DNA of 64,000 nucleotides from Actibacterium sp. XHP0104 (GCF_025751515.1 NZ_JAOWLE010000009.1:32984-96983); one strand, 5' to 3'; shown: positions 1-10,376, numbered from the stretch's first letter. Numbers and translations: made by a program. The notes: generated by a model from the letters alone, not told the origin.

Positions 1-483
1 CGCCGAATAGTTATAGGCGGTCGAGCCGGCGGGCGTCGACAACAGCGCCCCGTCGCAGACCAGCTCATCCAGCCGCACGCGCCCGTCGACCGAAATGCGC
101 AGCTTGGCCGCCTGCGGGCCCGCGCGCAGCAGCGATACCTCGTTGATCGCCAGCGCCTCGGTCACCTTGCCATCATGCGAGATCGCCCGCATTTTCAAAG
201 GGTTGATCACCTCTTCTTGGGCATTGTCGAGGCGTTCCATCAGCCCCGGCTCGTGGTATTCGTTCATCAGAAATCCCACGGTGCCGCAGTTCATCCCATA
301 GACCGGCGTATCCAGATGCTGGGTGCCATGCAGGGTTTGCAGCATGAACCCGTCCCCGCCCAGCGCGACGATCACGTCGGCCTTTTCGGTCGGCGTGTTG
401 CCATACTGTTCGGCCAGATGCCGCCGGGCGGTTTCGGCGACATGGGTCTCACTGGCCAGAAAGGCGATTTTCTTGTCGGGCAT
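1..483 (-). CDS. nadK: NAD kinase (5' part; C-terminus runs off the left edge)
   Basis: Encodes the first 161 residues of NAD kinase, which phosphorylates NAD to NADP in the cytoplasm using ATP or polyphosphate. The diagnostic GGDG motif lies at about residues 42-45, followed by FML, and the second signature GSTAYNYSA lies at the very end of the visible part, as expected for the diacylglycerol kinase-like fold of this family. The ATG at 481-483 begins [11 protein letters not shown], which fits the short N-terminus of alphaproteobacterial enzymes. It is divergent from glyA, with about 185 bases between the two starts. The remaining C-terminal portion lies outside the window. Confidence 0.93.
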   Translation of the reverse strand, partial: MPDKKIAFLASETHVAETARRHLAEQYGNTPTEKADVIVALGGDGFMLQTLHGTQHLDTPVYGMNCGTVGFLMNEYHEPGLMERLDNAQEEVINPLKMRAISHDGKVTEALAINEVSLLRAGPQAAKLRISVDGRVRLDELVCDGALLSTPAGSTAYNYSA

Positions 484-669
484 TGCGGCATCTCCCCTTT
501 GCCCCATAGTTCTCAGCGCGGGGCGCGGAACTCAAGCCCAAAGGGCCCGTCAGCCCGCGCGACGGCCCGGCAAATCGCGCAAACCGCGTTCAAAGCGGGA
601 TTCCACCCTTTCACGGTTCGGATTTGTCGGCTAAACAGCGCGCAATTCCTCTGCCTTCAGGAGACGCCC

Positions 670-1965
670 ATGAACGCCCCGCATCGTGACGCCGGTTTCT
701 TTACCGAATCCCTCGCCTCGCGCGACCCCGAGATCGCAAAGGCCATCGGCCTTGAGCTGGGCCGCCAGCGCGACGAGATCGAGCTGATCGCCAGCGAGAA
801 CATCGTGTCTCGCGCCGTGATGGAGGCGCAAGGCTCTGTCATGACCAACAAATATGCCGAGGGCTATCCGGGGCGCCGCTATTACGGTGGCTGCCAGTTC
901 GTCGATATTGCCGAGGATCTGGCCATTGACCGCGCCAAACAGCTGTTCGGCTGCGAATTCGCCAACGTTCAGCCCAACTCTGGCAGCCAGGCCAACCAGG
1001 GCGTGTTCAACGCGCTGCTGAAACCGGGCGACACCATTCTGGGCATGTCGCTGGATGCCGGCGGCCACCTGACCCACGGCGCCAAGCCGAACCAGTCGGG
1101 CAAGTGGTTCAACGCCATCCAGTATGGCGTGCGCAAAGAGGATTCGCGCCTGGACTATGACCAGGTTGCCGCGCTGGCCAAGGAACATCAGCCCAAGCTG
1201 ATCGTGGCCGGTGGCTCGGCCATTCCGCGCCAGATCGATTTCGCCAAGATGCGCGAGATCGCCGACAGCGTGGGTGCCTGGCTGATGGTCGACATGGCGC
1301 ATTTCGCGGGCCTCGTGGCCGGTGGCGCGCATCCCTCGCCCTTCCCCTATGCCGACGTGGCCACCACCACCACGCACAAGACCCTGCGCGGTCCGCGTGG
1401 CGGGATGATCCTGACCAACAACGAAGAGATCGCCAAAAAGGTGAACTCGGCCATCTTCCCGGGCATCCAGGGCGGCCCGCTGATGCATGTCATCGCCGGC
1501 AAGGCCGTGGCCTTTGGCGAGGCGCTGCGCCCCGAGTTCAAGGGTTACGCCGCGCAGGTCGTCAAGAACGCCCAGGCGCTGGCTGATCAGCTGATGAAGG
1601 GCGGTCTGGACATCGTCACCGGCGGCACCGATACCCATGTGCTGCTGGTTGACCTGCGGCCCAAGGGCGTCAAGGGCAACGCGACCGAAAAGGCGCTGGA
1701 GCGCGCGCATATCACCTGCAACAAGAACGGCATTCCGTTCGATCCCGAAAAGCCGATGGTCACCTCGGGCGTGCGTCTGGGCACCCCGGCAGGCACCACC
1801 CGCGGCTTTGGCGAGGCCGAGTTCCGCCAGATTGCCGACTGGATCGTCGAGGTTGTCGATGGTCTGGCCGCCAATGGCGAGGACGGCAATGCCGCGGTCG
1901 AAGCCAAGGTCAAGGCCGAGGTCGAGGCCCTGTGCGCCAAGTTCCCGATCTATCCGGGGCTGTAA
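670..1965 (+). CDS. glyA: Serine hydroxymethyltransferase
   Basis: 431 residues. This PLP enzyme interconverts serine and glycine while loading tetrahydrofolate with a one-carbon unit, supplying purine, thymidylate and methionine synthesis. The PLP-binding lysine is in [14 protein letters not shown] (K at about residue 237), and the N-terminal IELIASEN signature is present. The reading frame is open far upstream, but the ATG at 670 is preceded by AGGAGA at a suitable distance and gives the usual family length, so the longer frame is rejected. A strong stem-loop with a T run follows the stop codon, so the gene is probably monocistronic. Confidence 0.98.
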   Translation: MNAPHRDAGFFTESLASRDPEIAKAIGLELGRQRDEIELIASENIVSRAVMEAQGSVMTNKYAEGYPGRRYYGGCQFVDIAEDLAIDRAKQLFGCEFANVQPNSGSQANQGVFNALLKPGDTILGMSLDAGGHLTHGAKPNQSGKWFNAIQYGVRKEDSRLDYDQVAALAKEHQPKLIVAGGSAIPRQIDFAKMREIADSVGAWLMVDMAHFAGLVAGGAHPSPFPYADVATTTTHKTLRGPRGGMILTNNEEIAKKVNSAIFPGIQGGPLMHVIAGKAVAFGEALRPEFKGYAAQVVKNAQALADQLMKGGLDIVTGGTDTHVLLVDLRPKGVKGNATEKALERAHITCNKNGIPFDPEKPMVTSGVRLGTPAGTTRGFGEAEFRQIADWIVEVVDGLAANGEDGNAAVEAKVKAEVEALCAKFPIYPGL

Positions 1966-1987
1966 GCCGCATCTGATATCACGGATC

Positions 1988-2010
1988 GGGGGGCCAGCGG
2001 CCCCCCTTTT
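1988..2010 (+). terminator. Rho-independent terminator of glyA
   Basis: A G+C-rich inverted repeat (GGGGGGCC, loop AGC, GGCCCCCC) is followed directly by TTTT, 22 bases after the glyA stop codon. Confidence 0.85.
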
Positions 2011-2077
2011 CATGTCCGCCCGCCGGAACCGCCGATCGGCACTGGATCGGCCCCGGCCGACGCGCTATTCAAGGCCC

Positions 2078-2836
2078 ATGCTCAATACCGTTCTCACCGG
2101 CTCTGCCACCGAAAAACTGCCGCTTTTGATCGTGCACGGGCTGTTCGGCTCGGCCCGCAACTGGGGCGTGATTGCCAAGCGCATGTCCGACACGCGCCAG
2201 GTCATCACCGTCGATATGCGCAATCACGGCGACAGCCACTGGCGCCCGACCCACAGCTACACCGACATGGCCGCCGATCTGGCCGAGGTGATCGAGACCC
2301 ATGGCGGCCGCGCCGATGTGGTGGGGCATTCGATGGGCGGCAAGGCGTCGATGATGCTGGCACTGACCCGGCCCGAGCTGGTGAACCGGCTGATCGTGGC
2401 CGACATCGCGCCGGTGGCCTATGCGCATGACAATACCTCGCTGATCACGGCGATGCGGCAGGTCGATCTGGAGACGGTCGAGAAACGCTCGGACGCCGAC
2501 CGGCAACTGGCCCAGCATGTCGAGGATCCGGGCGTGCGGGCGTTTTTGTTGCAGTCGCTGGATGTGAAGGAGCGGCGCTGGCGGCTGAATTTCGACGTGC
2601 TTGAGGCCGAGATGCCCAAGATCGTCGGCTGGCCCGAGGATGTGCCGGGCCAGTTCGACCCGGTCACGCTGTTCCTGTCGGGGGCTAATTCCGATTACGT
2701 GCGGCCCGAGTACCGCCCGGCCGTGCGGGCGCTGTTTCCGCATGCGCGGTTCGCCAAGATTTCCGGCGCGGGGCATTGGCTGCACGCCGAGAAACCGCGC
2801 GAGTTCGAGGCCTCGATGCAGGCGTTCTTTGCCTAG
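2078..2836 (+). CDS. Alpha/beta-fold hydrolase (YbfF-like esterase)
   Basis: 252 residues with a complete alpha/beta hydrolase pattern: an HGLFGSARNW oxyanion-region motif near residue 20, the nucleophile elbow GHSMGG (Ser about 85) and a late SGAGHWLH with the catalytic His near residue 230. The layout resembles the YbfF acyl-CoA/ester hydrolase group; the substrate cannot be read from sequence. There is no signal peptide, so it is probably cytoplasmic. The start at 2078 gives MLNTVLTG. The open frame reaches back into glyA in another phase, which is coding shadow. It converges with the small membrane gene on the other strand, the two stops overlapping by 4 bases. Confidence 0.9.
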   Translation: MLNTVLTGSATEKLPLLIVHGLFGSARNWGVIAKRMSDTRQVITVDMRNHGDSHWRPTHSYTDMAADLAEVIETHGGRADVVGHSMGGKASMMLALTRPELVNRLIVADIAPVAYAHDNTSLITAMRQVDLETVEKRSDADRQLAQHVEDPGVRAFLLQSLDVKERRWRLNFDVLEAEMPKIVGWPEDVPGQFDPVTLFLSGANSDYVRPEYRPAVRALFPHARFAKISGAGHWLHAEKPREFEASMQAFFA

Positions 2837-3015
2837 CGCTGCAACAGTGCCCGCGCAATGACCCAGGTCGCCGGTATCGCCAGCACAAACCCGACCGCAG
2901 CGGCGATCACGATCGGCACAAGCGTGTCATAGCCGGTAACCAGCGCGATAATCACGGCGGTGCCGGCCAGCGTGGTTGAAATCAGGGCGTACAGAATTCT
3001 GGCCAGTTGCAGCAT
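2833..3015 (-). CDS. Small two-helix membrane protein (often mislabelled CTP synthetase)
   Basis: 60 residues, almost entirely two hydrophobic helices (about residues 8-28 and 33-55) with a short polar turn and a basic C-terminus ending ALLQR. Proteins of this size and pattern in Rhodobacteraceae often carry the name CTP synthetase, but nothing here resembles the roughly 540-residue PyrG: no glutamine amidotransferase domain and no P-loop. I therefore call it a small inner-membrane protein of unknown function. Its stop codon overlaps that of the convergent hydrolase. Confidence 0.75.
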   Translation of the reverse strand: MLQLARILYALISTTLAGTAVIIALVTGYDTLVPIVIAAAVGFVLAIPATWVIARALLQR

Positions 3016-3095
3016 GGCGAATACCTCTTAAATTGTGCGTACGGGCCCTGCCTATCGCCATATTGGGGCAACAGCTTTGACCCAGCGCAAGTCGC

Positions 3096-3587
3096 CTAGT
3101 TTTCGGGGTGTTTCATCCGCGACATGATGCCCGTGCGCAGGATCAGCTGGTGATAGAACGCCGCCGCGACATGCACGGCGACCAGCAGCACCATGGCCGA
3201 GGTCAGCGCCTCGTGGCCTTCGGCCGCCAATTCGACCCCGCCGAACCACGCCACCGCGCCCGAAACCGGCAGCAGGATCATCAAACCATAAAAGGCCCAA
3301 TGCGCCACATGGGCGGCCTGTTGCAGCGCGGGGGGTTCCTCGGCGGGCGGCGGCGGCGCGCCGCGCATCAGCCGCAGCACAAGGCGCCACAGCACCAACA
3401 GCAGGATCAGCCCGCCGCCGAACACATGCGCGGCCACAAGCGGGCTAAAGGCGACCTGGCCGCCATGTTCGATCTTTTCCCAGGCCTCGCCGATGAAATC
3501 GGAAAGCAGGAATTGCAGGGCGATCAGACCGGCCACGATCCAGTGCAGCCGGATCTGGGTGCGGGAATATCCTTTGGGGGTAGGCAT
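3096..3587 (-). CDS. Cytochrome b561 family protein
   Basis: 163 residues with four hydrophobic helices and spaced histidines: RLHWIVAGLI near residue 13, VAAHVFGGG near 50, AAHVAHWAFYG near 90 and VAVHVAAAFYHQ near 137. That is the pattern of the short bacterial cytochrome b561/CybB family, which carries heme b and passes electrons between quinol and a partner, classically superoxide or nickel-hydrogenase-type acceptors. The ATG at 3587 (MPTPKGYSRTQ) is preceded by AGGAGA six bases upstream, so the 20-residue-longer frame is not used. No partner redox gene is adjacent. Confidence 0.9.
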   Translation of the reverse strand: MPTPKGYSRTQIRLHWIVAGLIALQFLLSDFIGEAWEKIEHGGQVAFSPLVAAHVFGGGLILLLVLWRLVLRLMRGAPPPPAEEPPALQQAAHVAHWAFYGLMILLPVSGAVAWFGGVELAAEGHEALTSAMVLLVAVHVAAAFYHQLILRTGIMSRMKHPEN

Positions 3588-3693
3588 CGGTATCTCCTGT
3601 GCGATGACATCCCTTATACGCGCCGTCACACCCGTTCCGTCGCGCAAACGGATGCGCTAATGTCGCGGCGAACTCATAGACAAGGACAACAAG

Positions 3694-3831
3694 ATGACCC
3701 GCATCCTTATCAGCCTTTCGATGATCGCAATGCTGTCGGCCTGCGCCACGATCGAGGGCGCCGGGCAGGATCTGGAAACCGCCGGTCAGGTGATCTCGGC
3801 CGAGGCGCGCGAGGTCAAAGCCAAGATGTAA
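3694..3831 (+). CDS. Entericidin A/B-like small lipoprotein
   Basis: 45 residues. A short signal peptide (MTRILISLSMIAMLSAC) ends in a lipobox with the cysteine at residue 17, followed by an ATIEGAGQDLETAGQVIS segment. This is the compact entericidin architecture: a tiny bacteriolytic-type lipoprotein anchored in the cell envelope. It is too short for automatic ORF cut-offs. A spaced AGGACAA lies upstream of the ATG. It converges on lepA, with a short symmetric AAGCCGC...GCGGCTT sequence spanning the two stop codons. Confidence 0.85.
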   Translation: MTRILISLSMIAMLSACATIEGAGQDLETAGQVISAEAREVKAKM

Positions 3832-3846
3832 GCCGCCGGACGCGGC

Positions 3847-5646
<1,800 letters not shown>

Positions 5647-5850
5647 GATCCCCGCGATATGCGGCGGAAATGGGCGCTGGTCAATGGGCATTGCGCGCCC
5701 CACACCCGGTTTGACGCATGGAGCGGGACATTGCGCCACAGATCTTGTGAATTGAAAAATGCGCCGATTTTTGGCATGGTTCCCGCGAGAGTTCACCACG
5801 CCGGGGAAGACTCGCCAACAGATGTCACCCGGCCGGATCGAGGCAGACAG

Positions 5851-6153
5851 ATGAAAAAACTGACCTTTGCAGCAGCAATCGCCGTTCTGGGCGCCACGGG
5901 TGCCTATGCGGGCACCATCGAAAGCGCCTGCCTGAAATCTGACCGCAAGGCGTCGCGCCAGCTGTGCGGCTGCATTCAAGAGGCCGCCGACCTGACCTTG
6001 ACCGGGCGCGATCAAAAGGTTGCGGCCGCGTTTTTCCGCGACCCGCACAAGGCGCAGGAAACCCGCCAGTCGGATCGCCGCAGCGACGAGTCGTTCTGGC
6101 AGCGTTACAAGGAATTCGGCACCACCGCCGAAGTGTTCTGTAGCGGCGTCTAA
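5851..6153 (+). CDS. Small secreted Cys-containing protein, unknown function
   Basis: 100 residues with a Sec signal peptide ([20 protein letters not shown], predicted cleavage after AYA). The mature part carries four cysteines ([16 protein letters not shown] and a final FCSGV), suggesting a disulfide-bonded periplasmic protein. I recognise the type as a conserved small roseobacter protein, but not a function. A GAGG element sits about eight bases before the ATG. It is divergent from lepA and overlaps the stop of the convergent phosphatase gene. Confidence 0.8.
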   Translation: MKKLTFAAAIAVLGATGAYAGTIESACLKSDRKASRQLCGCIQEAADLTLTGRDQKVAAAFFRDPHKAQETRQSDRRSDESFWQRYKEFGTTAEVFCSGV

Positions 6154-6608
6154 CCCTGCCTTGCCAGCGTGGCCAGCAGGCCGCGGCTGGCCTCTTCGAT
6201 CAGATCCAGCACCAGATCGAACCCGCCGCTGTAATAGGGGTCGGGCACCTCGTCATAGTCTGTCTGCGCATAGCTGAGGAACAGCTCGACCGGGGTTTCG
6301 CTGTCGATGGGGCGCATGCGTTCCAGCGCCGCAAGGTTGGAATGATCCATCGCCACGATCAGGTCGAACCGGGCGAAATCGGCGGCCGTCACCTGCTGGG
6401 CGCGCAGGTGCGACAGGTCATAGCCGCGCTTGGCGGCCTCGGCCGTGGCGCGGCGGTCGGGCGGGTCGCCCACATGCCAGCCGCCGGTGCCGGCGCTTTC
6501 CACCACGACATCCGCCCCGGCCTGCGCGGCCAGGGTTTCGAACACCCCATGCGCCGTGGGCGAGCGGCAGATATTTCCCAGGCAGACGAACAGGATTCTT
6601 GTGGTCAT
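6150..6608 (-). CDS. Low-molecular-weight protein tyrosine phosphatase
   Basis: 152 residues. The N-terminal signature [11 protein letters not shown] (residues 7-17) contains the C-X5-R-S catalytic loop, and the general-acid loop VPDPYYSG with its aspartate lies near residue 124, so the active site is complete. The product dephosphorylates phosphotyrosine or related phosphoesters in the cytosol; its substrate here is unknown. The ATG at 6608 (MTTRILF) lies 44 bases from the divergent sirtuin start, so the two genes share one promoter region. The 59-residue longer frame crosses that promoter and is not credible. Confidence 0.93.
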   Translation of the reverse strand: MTTRILFVCLGNICRSPTAHGVFETLAAQAGADVVVESAGTGGWHVGDPPDRRATAEAAKRGYDLSHLRAQQVTAADFARFDLIVAMDHSNLAALERMRPIDSETPVELFLSYAQTDYDEVPDPYYSGGFDLVLDLIEEASRGLLATLARQG

Positions 6609-6651
6609 CGCGGTCTCCTTGTTGCACCCTTGATAGCGCAAGGAGGAGACC

Positions 6652-7344
6652 ATGACCAAGATCGTCATTCTGACCGGGGCGGGCATTTCCGCCGAAAGCG
6701 GGCTGGGCACGTTTCGCGAAAAGGACGGGCTGTGGACGAAATACGATCTGAACGAGGTCGCCACCCCCGAAGGGTTCGCGCGCAACCCGGCACTGGTGCA
6801 TGAATTCTATAACGCCCGCCGCCAGAACTGTGTCGAGGCCCATCCCAATGCCGCGCATGAGGCGCTGGCCCGGCTGGAACAGTATATCGACGGGCAAATG
6901 CTGATCGTCACCCAGAATGTCGACGACCTGCACGAACGCGCGGGGTCGCGGCAGGTGTTGCACATGCACGGGCAGCTACGGCAGGCGCTGTGCGCGGGCT
7001 GTGGCCACCGCTGGGAGGCGCCGCTGGTGATGCAGCCGGCCGACCCCTGCCCCGCCTGTCAGGGCGGCCCGACCCGGCCCGATATCGTGTGGTTCGGGGA
7101 ATATCCCTATTACATGGATGACATCTGGGACCATCTGCGCGGCGCCGACCTGTTCGTGTCGATCGGCACCTCGGGCAATGTCTATCCGGCGGCGGCCTTT
7201 GCCCAGGATGCGGGGCGGGCCGGCGCCTATACGCTAGAGCTGAACCTCGAACCATCCATGTGCGGCGATGATTTCGTTGAATCGCGCTATGGCGCCGCCA
7301 GCGTGTTGGTGCCGCAATGGGTCGACGAGGTTCTGGGCGCCTGA
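6652..7344 (+). CDS. cobB: NAD-dependent protein deacylase (sirtuin)
   Basis: 230 residues, a class III bacterial sirtuin that removes acyl groups from lysines using NAD. Motifs in order: GAGISAESG (9-17), TQNVDDLHE (87-95), catalytic His in HMHGQ (H106) and a zinc knuckle CAGC...CPAC (C114, C117, C133, C136). SIGTSGNVYP and the LELNLEP segment complete the Rossmann fold. The ATG has an ideal AAGGAGGAG upstream. It is divergent from the tyrosine phosphatase gene and convergent with the oxygenase gene 4 bases beyond its stop. Confidence 0.95.
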   Translation: MTKIVILTGAGISAESGLGTFREKDGLWTKYDLNEVATPEGFARNPALVHEFYNARRQNCVEAHPNAAHEALARLEQYIDGQMLIVTQNVDDLHERAGSRQVLHMHGQLRQALCAGCGHRWEAPLVMQPADPCPACQGGPTRPDIVWFGEYPYYMDDIWDHLRGADLFVSIGTSGNVYPAAAFAQDAGRAGAYTLELNLEPSMCGDDFVESRYGAASVLVPQWVDEVLGA

Positions 7345-7348
7345 GCGA

Positions 7349-7900
7349 TCAGCGAAAGGCCGGGCCGTGGGCCCAGATGGTCAGAGAATAGCGCTCTCCC
7401 TGCGTCACCGGCGTGACCCGGTGCAGCATGAAAGACGGGAACACCGTCGCCGCGCCGCGGGTGCGCCCGGCGCTGCGCAGGTGGCTGTCAGGCCAGATCT
7501 CCAGCACGCCGCCCTCATAGCTGTCAGGCTCGCTGAGCTGCACCACCATGGTCAGCTTGCGCTTGCGCGCGACCGGGCCGTCGCCAATGTCGGAATGCCA
7601 GGTGAAATGGCCCTCGCGCTCGGCGCCATAGCGGGCGACCTGGGGGCTTTCGGCGAATTCGCGCAGGTCAAAGTCAAAGACCCGCCGGTTACATTCGGCC
7701 ACGACCTGGATGATGCGGTCCATGACCCAGCCAGTGCCCTCGCGTTCATCCAGCCAGGCCAGATCGGCGCGGCGATAATTGTGATCGGATTGCCCGCCCA
7801 CCAGACCGGCATCTTCCATCGGGTCTGCCTTTGACAGGGCGATGATCGCGTCGCATTCCTCGACCGAAAAGGCCTGGTCGAACGTATATGTGGTGAACAT
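7349..7900 (-). CDS. 2-oxoglutarate/Fe(II)-dependent oxygenase
   Basis: 183 residues with the double-stranded beta-helix iron motif H-x-D...H...R: HSD at 102-104, distal His 160 in FMLHRVTPV and the 2-oxoglutarate-binding Arg 170 in GERYSLTIWAHGP. This resembles the Fe(II) hydroxylase group around PiuC and prolyl 4-hydroxylase-like proteins; the substrate is unknown. No clear Shine-Dalgarno precedes the ATG at 7900. Instead a long palindrome ends 3 bases upstream of it, which is odd enough to be listed separately. An internal start cannot be excluded, but the N-terminal residues look family-like. Confidence 0.88.
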   Translation of the reverse strand: MFTTYTFDQAFSVEECDAIIALSKADPMEDAGLVGGQSDHNYRRADLAWLDEREGTGWVMDRIIQVVAECNRRVFDFDLREFAESPQVARYGAEREGHFTWHSDIGDGPVARKRKLTMVVQLSEPDSYEGGVLEIWPDSHLRSAGRTRGAATVFPSFMLHRVTPVTQGERYSLTIWAHGPAFR

Positions 7901-7903
7901 GTT

Positions 7904-7958
7904 AGGGCCCGGAACCTGTGCCAGAGACCTGTGTCTCTTGCAGCCGTTTCCGGGCCCT
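7904..7958 (-). promoter_or_regulatory. Long nested hairpin abutting the oxygenase start codon
   Basis: A perfect 11-base inverted repeat (AGGGCCCGGAA at 7904-7914 and TTCCGGGCCCT at 7948-7958) encloses a second stem, AGAGAC-CTGT-GTCTCT, at 7923-7938. On the minus strand it lies between the PCu(A)C stop codon and the oxygenase ATG, ending 3 bases from that ATG. It has no T run, so it is a poor terminator; it could be a translational gate, an RNA-processing site or a protein operator. Confidence 0.55.
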
Positions 7959-8002
7959 GTCTGTCACTTCCGCGACCGTGCAGGTCGCTTTCAGCGCATG
8001 GC

Positions 8003-8515
8003 TCAGTTCTGGGTCATGCCCTTCTTTTGCATGCCCTGATGCATACCGTTGCCGTGCTGCATCTGGCCGTGCATGGGCTTGCGTTCCAGATCGACGGGGA
8101 TCTGAACGGCAACCTCGCCGGCCTGTTCAAAGACCAGCACAACGTCGATCATGTCGCCGTGGTTCAGCGGGCGGTTCAGCCCAAGGAACATCAGGTGATC
8201 GCCGCCGCGCGCCAGCATGTGCACGCCGCCGGCGGGAACGGCAAAGCCATCCTCGACCTCGACCATGCGCATCACGCCATTGCCGTCGGACAGGTGGGTA
8301 TGCAGCTCGACCCGCTCGGCCACATCCGAACGCGCCTCGATCAGGCGGTCATCGGCTTCGGTGCCGTTGTGGATTTCCATGAAGGCGCCGCCCGATTTCG
8401 ACATCATGGTCGAGGCGCGCGCATAGGCGTCGTTGATGGTGATCTCACCGGCCCAGATCGGGGTGGCGAAAGACAGGGCGGTCGCAGCCGCCAGAAGGGT
8501 TTTGGTCAGGGACAT
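8003..8515 (-). CDS. Periplasmic copper chaperone PCu(A)C
   Basis: 170 residues: a signal peptide (about 22 residues, cleaved near IWAGE) and a PCu(A)C domain with the Cu(I)-binding pattern ELHTH (70-74), VMRM (81-84) and a final DHLM (H107-x-M109). The family delivers Cu(I) to the CuA/CuB sites of cytochrome c oxidase, often with Sco. The C-terminus adds a His/Met-rich tail (HGQMQHGNGMHQGM) that probably supplies extra copper ligands. It follows the DUF2946 gene with 37 bases between them, which supports a copper operon. Confidence 0.93.
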   Translation of the reverse strand: MSLTKTLLAAATALSFATPIWAGEITINDAYARASTMMSKSGGAFMEIHNGTEADDRLIEARSDVAERVELHTHLSDGNGVMRMVEVEDGFAVPAGGVHMLARGGDHLMFLGLNRPLNHGDMIDVVLVFEQAGEVAVQIPVDLERKPMHGQMQHGNGMHQGMQKKGMTQN

Positions 8516-8552
8516 GGTGTCCTCCTATGAAATGAAATTGCGTAAGGTGGGG

Positions 8553-8903
8553 TCAGGCAATTTCAGGAGGACCGCGCGCCGTGGCACGGCTGCGGTGCAG
8601 GTCGGCCTGGGCCATTCCGGTCAGGATGGTCAGCCGCTCGCCGGTGGAAAGGCGGCGCAGCGGCATGGTGGGCACCGGCGCATCTGCGGCGATGAAGGAC
8701 GCAATTCCATCGGGGCAGACATGCGGGGCGCCGACCGGGTTGCCCTCGGCATCAAGATGTAGCACCTGCAGCCCCATGCCCGTGCAGATGACGACCTCGC
8801 CCACGACAGGCGCCTGTCCGCGCGCCACCGCAAGGGTCAGCGAGGTCAGCGCCAGCATCAAGGCCAGCGACAGCGCGAATATGGGGCCAAGCCGTTTCAT
8901 CAC
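8553..8903 (-). CDS. DUF2946-like copper-associated small protein
   Basis: 116 residues with an N-terminal hydrophobic signal or anchor (residues 5-28), then VVICTGMGLQVLHLDAEG and APHVCPDG with two conserved cysteines. That Cys pattern matches DUF2946, a family often found beside copper chaperones and TonB-type copper uptake genes. It is upstream of the PCu(A)C gene in the same orientation, so both are probably co-expressed. The start is either of two adjacent ATGs (8903 or 8900). Exact biochemical role unknown. Confidence 0.75.
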   Translation of the reverse strand: MMKRLGPIFALSLALMLALTSLTLAVARGQAPVVGEVVICTGMGLQVLHLDAEGNPVGAPHVCPDGIASFIAADAPVPTMPLRRLSTGERLTILTGMAQADLHRSRATARGPPEIA

Positions 8904-8941
8904 CCGGATATAGGCACGCCCGCACGCCGAGGGAAAGCGTC

Positions 8942-8977
8942 AAAAGGAAGCGGCCCCGCCATTTCTGGCAGGGCCGC
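8942..8977 (-). terminator. Rho-independent terminator of rpmB
   Basis: Read on the minus strand, a 12-base-pair stem with a GAAA loop (GCGGCCCTGCCA...TGGCGGGGCCGC, one G-U pair) is followed by TTCCTTTTG, about 23 bases after the rpmB stop codon. It lies just upstream of the DUF2946 start and so insulates that operon. Confidence 0.85.
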
Positions 8978-8999
8978 AAATTCCGTCATCGCAGGGCGA

Positions 9000-9287
9000 T
9001 CAGGCGGCTGCCTGAGCCTTTTCGATGTCTTTCTTGATTTTCAGTGCCTTGCCAGACAGTTCGGCATCCTTGGCTTTCGCCAGGAAAGCGTCCAGCCCAC
9101 CGCGATGGTCCACGGTGCGCAGAGCAGCAGCCGAAATGCGCAGTTTGAACGAACGGCCCAGAGCATCCGAGATCAGGGTCACGTCGTTCAGGTTGGGCAG
9201 GAAGCGGCGCTTGGTCTTGTTATTGGCGTGGCTGACATTGTTGCCAGACATCGGGCCTTTTCCGGTCAGTTCGCAGACGCGCGACAT
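9000..9287 (-). CDS. rpmB: 50S ribosomal protein L28
   Basis: 95 residues beginning [20 protein letters not shown], the characteristic L28 start, with [11 protein letters not shown] at 28-38. It is a structural component of the large ribosomal subunit. The length is typical of alphaproteobacteria, which carry a Lys/Ala-rich C-terminal extension. The ATG at 9287 (after AAGGAAGAGACAA) is preferred over an in-frame upstream start nine codons earlier. A strong terminator follows. Monocistronic, as usual for rpmB without rpmG. Confidence 0.98.
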   Translation of the reverse strand: MSRVCELTGKGPMSGNNVSHANNKTKRRFLPNLNDVTLISDALGRSFKLRISAAALRTVDHRGGLDAFLAKAKDAELSGKALKIKKDIEKAQAAA

Positions 9288-9401
9288 TTGTCTCTTCCTT
9301 GTCTCGATAAACACACAGGCGCCGCAAAGCAGCGCCCTAGAATTCAGTTTGGGTGCTTTAAGGGCAAATCGCCGGGGGCGTCAAGGGATTCGTTGCCATT
9401 T

Positions 9402-10376
9402 TCAGCTCAGTTCCCCCAGCATTTCCGCCGCCGCGCCTGAAACGCTGGCACGGCCGGCGGCCACGGCCTGGCCCAGTTCGGACATCCGCGCGCGGATCGC
9501 CGGGTCGGCTTCGAGGCGCCGCAACAGCCCCATGCGGACCTCTTCACCGAACCAGTGCTGCGCCTGTTCCGAGCGGCGGCGGGTGAAATGGCTGTGCTCG
9601 CGCCGCCAGTCGGCAAGGGTCTGCATTTCCTCCCAGGCCTTTTGCAGCCCCTGTTCCTCGAGCGCGGAAACGGTCATCGCCTTGGGGAACTGGTCGGGAT
9701 CGTAGGAGCGTTTGCGCAGCAGGCGCAGCGCGCCGGCATAATCGGCGCAGGTCCGCATGGCAGCCGGCTTCAGATCGCCATCGGCCTTGTTCACCAGAAT
9801 GATGTCGGCCATTTCCATGATGCCGCGCTTGACGCCCTGCAACTCGTCGCCGCCCGCCGGGGCCAGCAGCAGGATGAACAGATCCGACATGTCAGCGACC
9901 ATGGTTTCCGACTGGCCGACGCCCACGGTCTCGATCAGGATCACGTCGAACCCCGCCGCCTCGCACAAGGCGACCGCATCGCGGGTGCGGCGCGCGACGC
10001 CACCTAGGGCCGATTGGCTGGGCGAGGGGCGGATAAAGGCGTTGGGGTCGCGGCTCAGGCGTTCCATCCGGGTCTTGTCGCCCAGGATCGAACCGCCCGA
10101 CCGGGCCGAACTGGGATCAACCGCCAGCACCGCCACCCGCAGCCCCTGCGCCGTCAGCATCATGCCGAAGCTTTCGATAAAGGTCGATTTGCCCACCCCC
10201 GGCGTGCCCGACAGGCCGATGCGCAGCGCCTGCTTGCCGCCGCCGGCCAGACGATCCAGCAACTCGATCGCCTGCGCCCGGTGATCGTCGCGGCCACTTT
10301 CCACCAGCGTGATCGCGCGCGCCAGGGCACGGCGCTCGCCGGCCTCGATTCGGGTGGCAAGGGTTTCGGTATCCAT
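9402..10376 (-). CDS. meaB: Methylmalonyl-CoA mutase-associated GTPase (G-protein chaperone)
   Basis: 324 residues. MeaB/ArgK G3E-type GTPases protect and reload B12-dependent methylmalonyl-CoA mutase. Visible motifs: GTPGVGKST (P-loop, residues 57-65), VDPSS (switch region), ETVGVGQSE and NKADGD (G4). The C-terminal arginine-rich helices (ADWRREHSHFTRRR) match the dimerisation arm. The ATG at 10376 gives MDTETLATRIEAGERRALARAI, the family N-terminus. The mutase itself is not in the window. It is divergent from hrpB with 119 bases between starts. Confidence 0.95.
   Translation of the reverse strand: MDTETLATRIEAGERRALARAITLVESGRDDHRAQAIELLDRLAGGGKQALRIGLSGTPGVGKSTFIESFGMMLTAQGLRVAVLAVDPSSARSGGSILGDKTRMERLSRDPNAFIRPSPSQSALGGVARRTRDAVALCEAAGFDVILIETVGVGQSETMVADMSDLFILLLAPAGGDELQGVKRGIMEMADIILVNKADGDLKPAAMRTCADYAGALRLLRKRSYDPDQFPKAMTVSALEEQGLQKAWEEMQTLADWRREHSHFTRRRSEQAQHWFGEEVRMGLLRRLEADPAIRARMSELGQAVAAGRASVSGAAAEMLGELS

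Noticed and set aside
484..669. Riboswitch in the glyA leader.
   Set aside because: Glycine or SAM aptamer conserved cores are not recognisable in the 186-base interval; nothing beyond ordinary promoter sequence can be argued.
631..2013. Long minus-strand frame opposite glyA (460 codons).
   Set aside because: Antisense shadow of glyA; no recognisable product, and glyA shows full catalytic motifs on the other strand.
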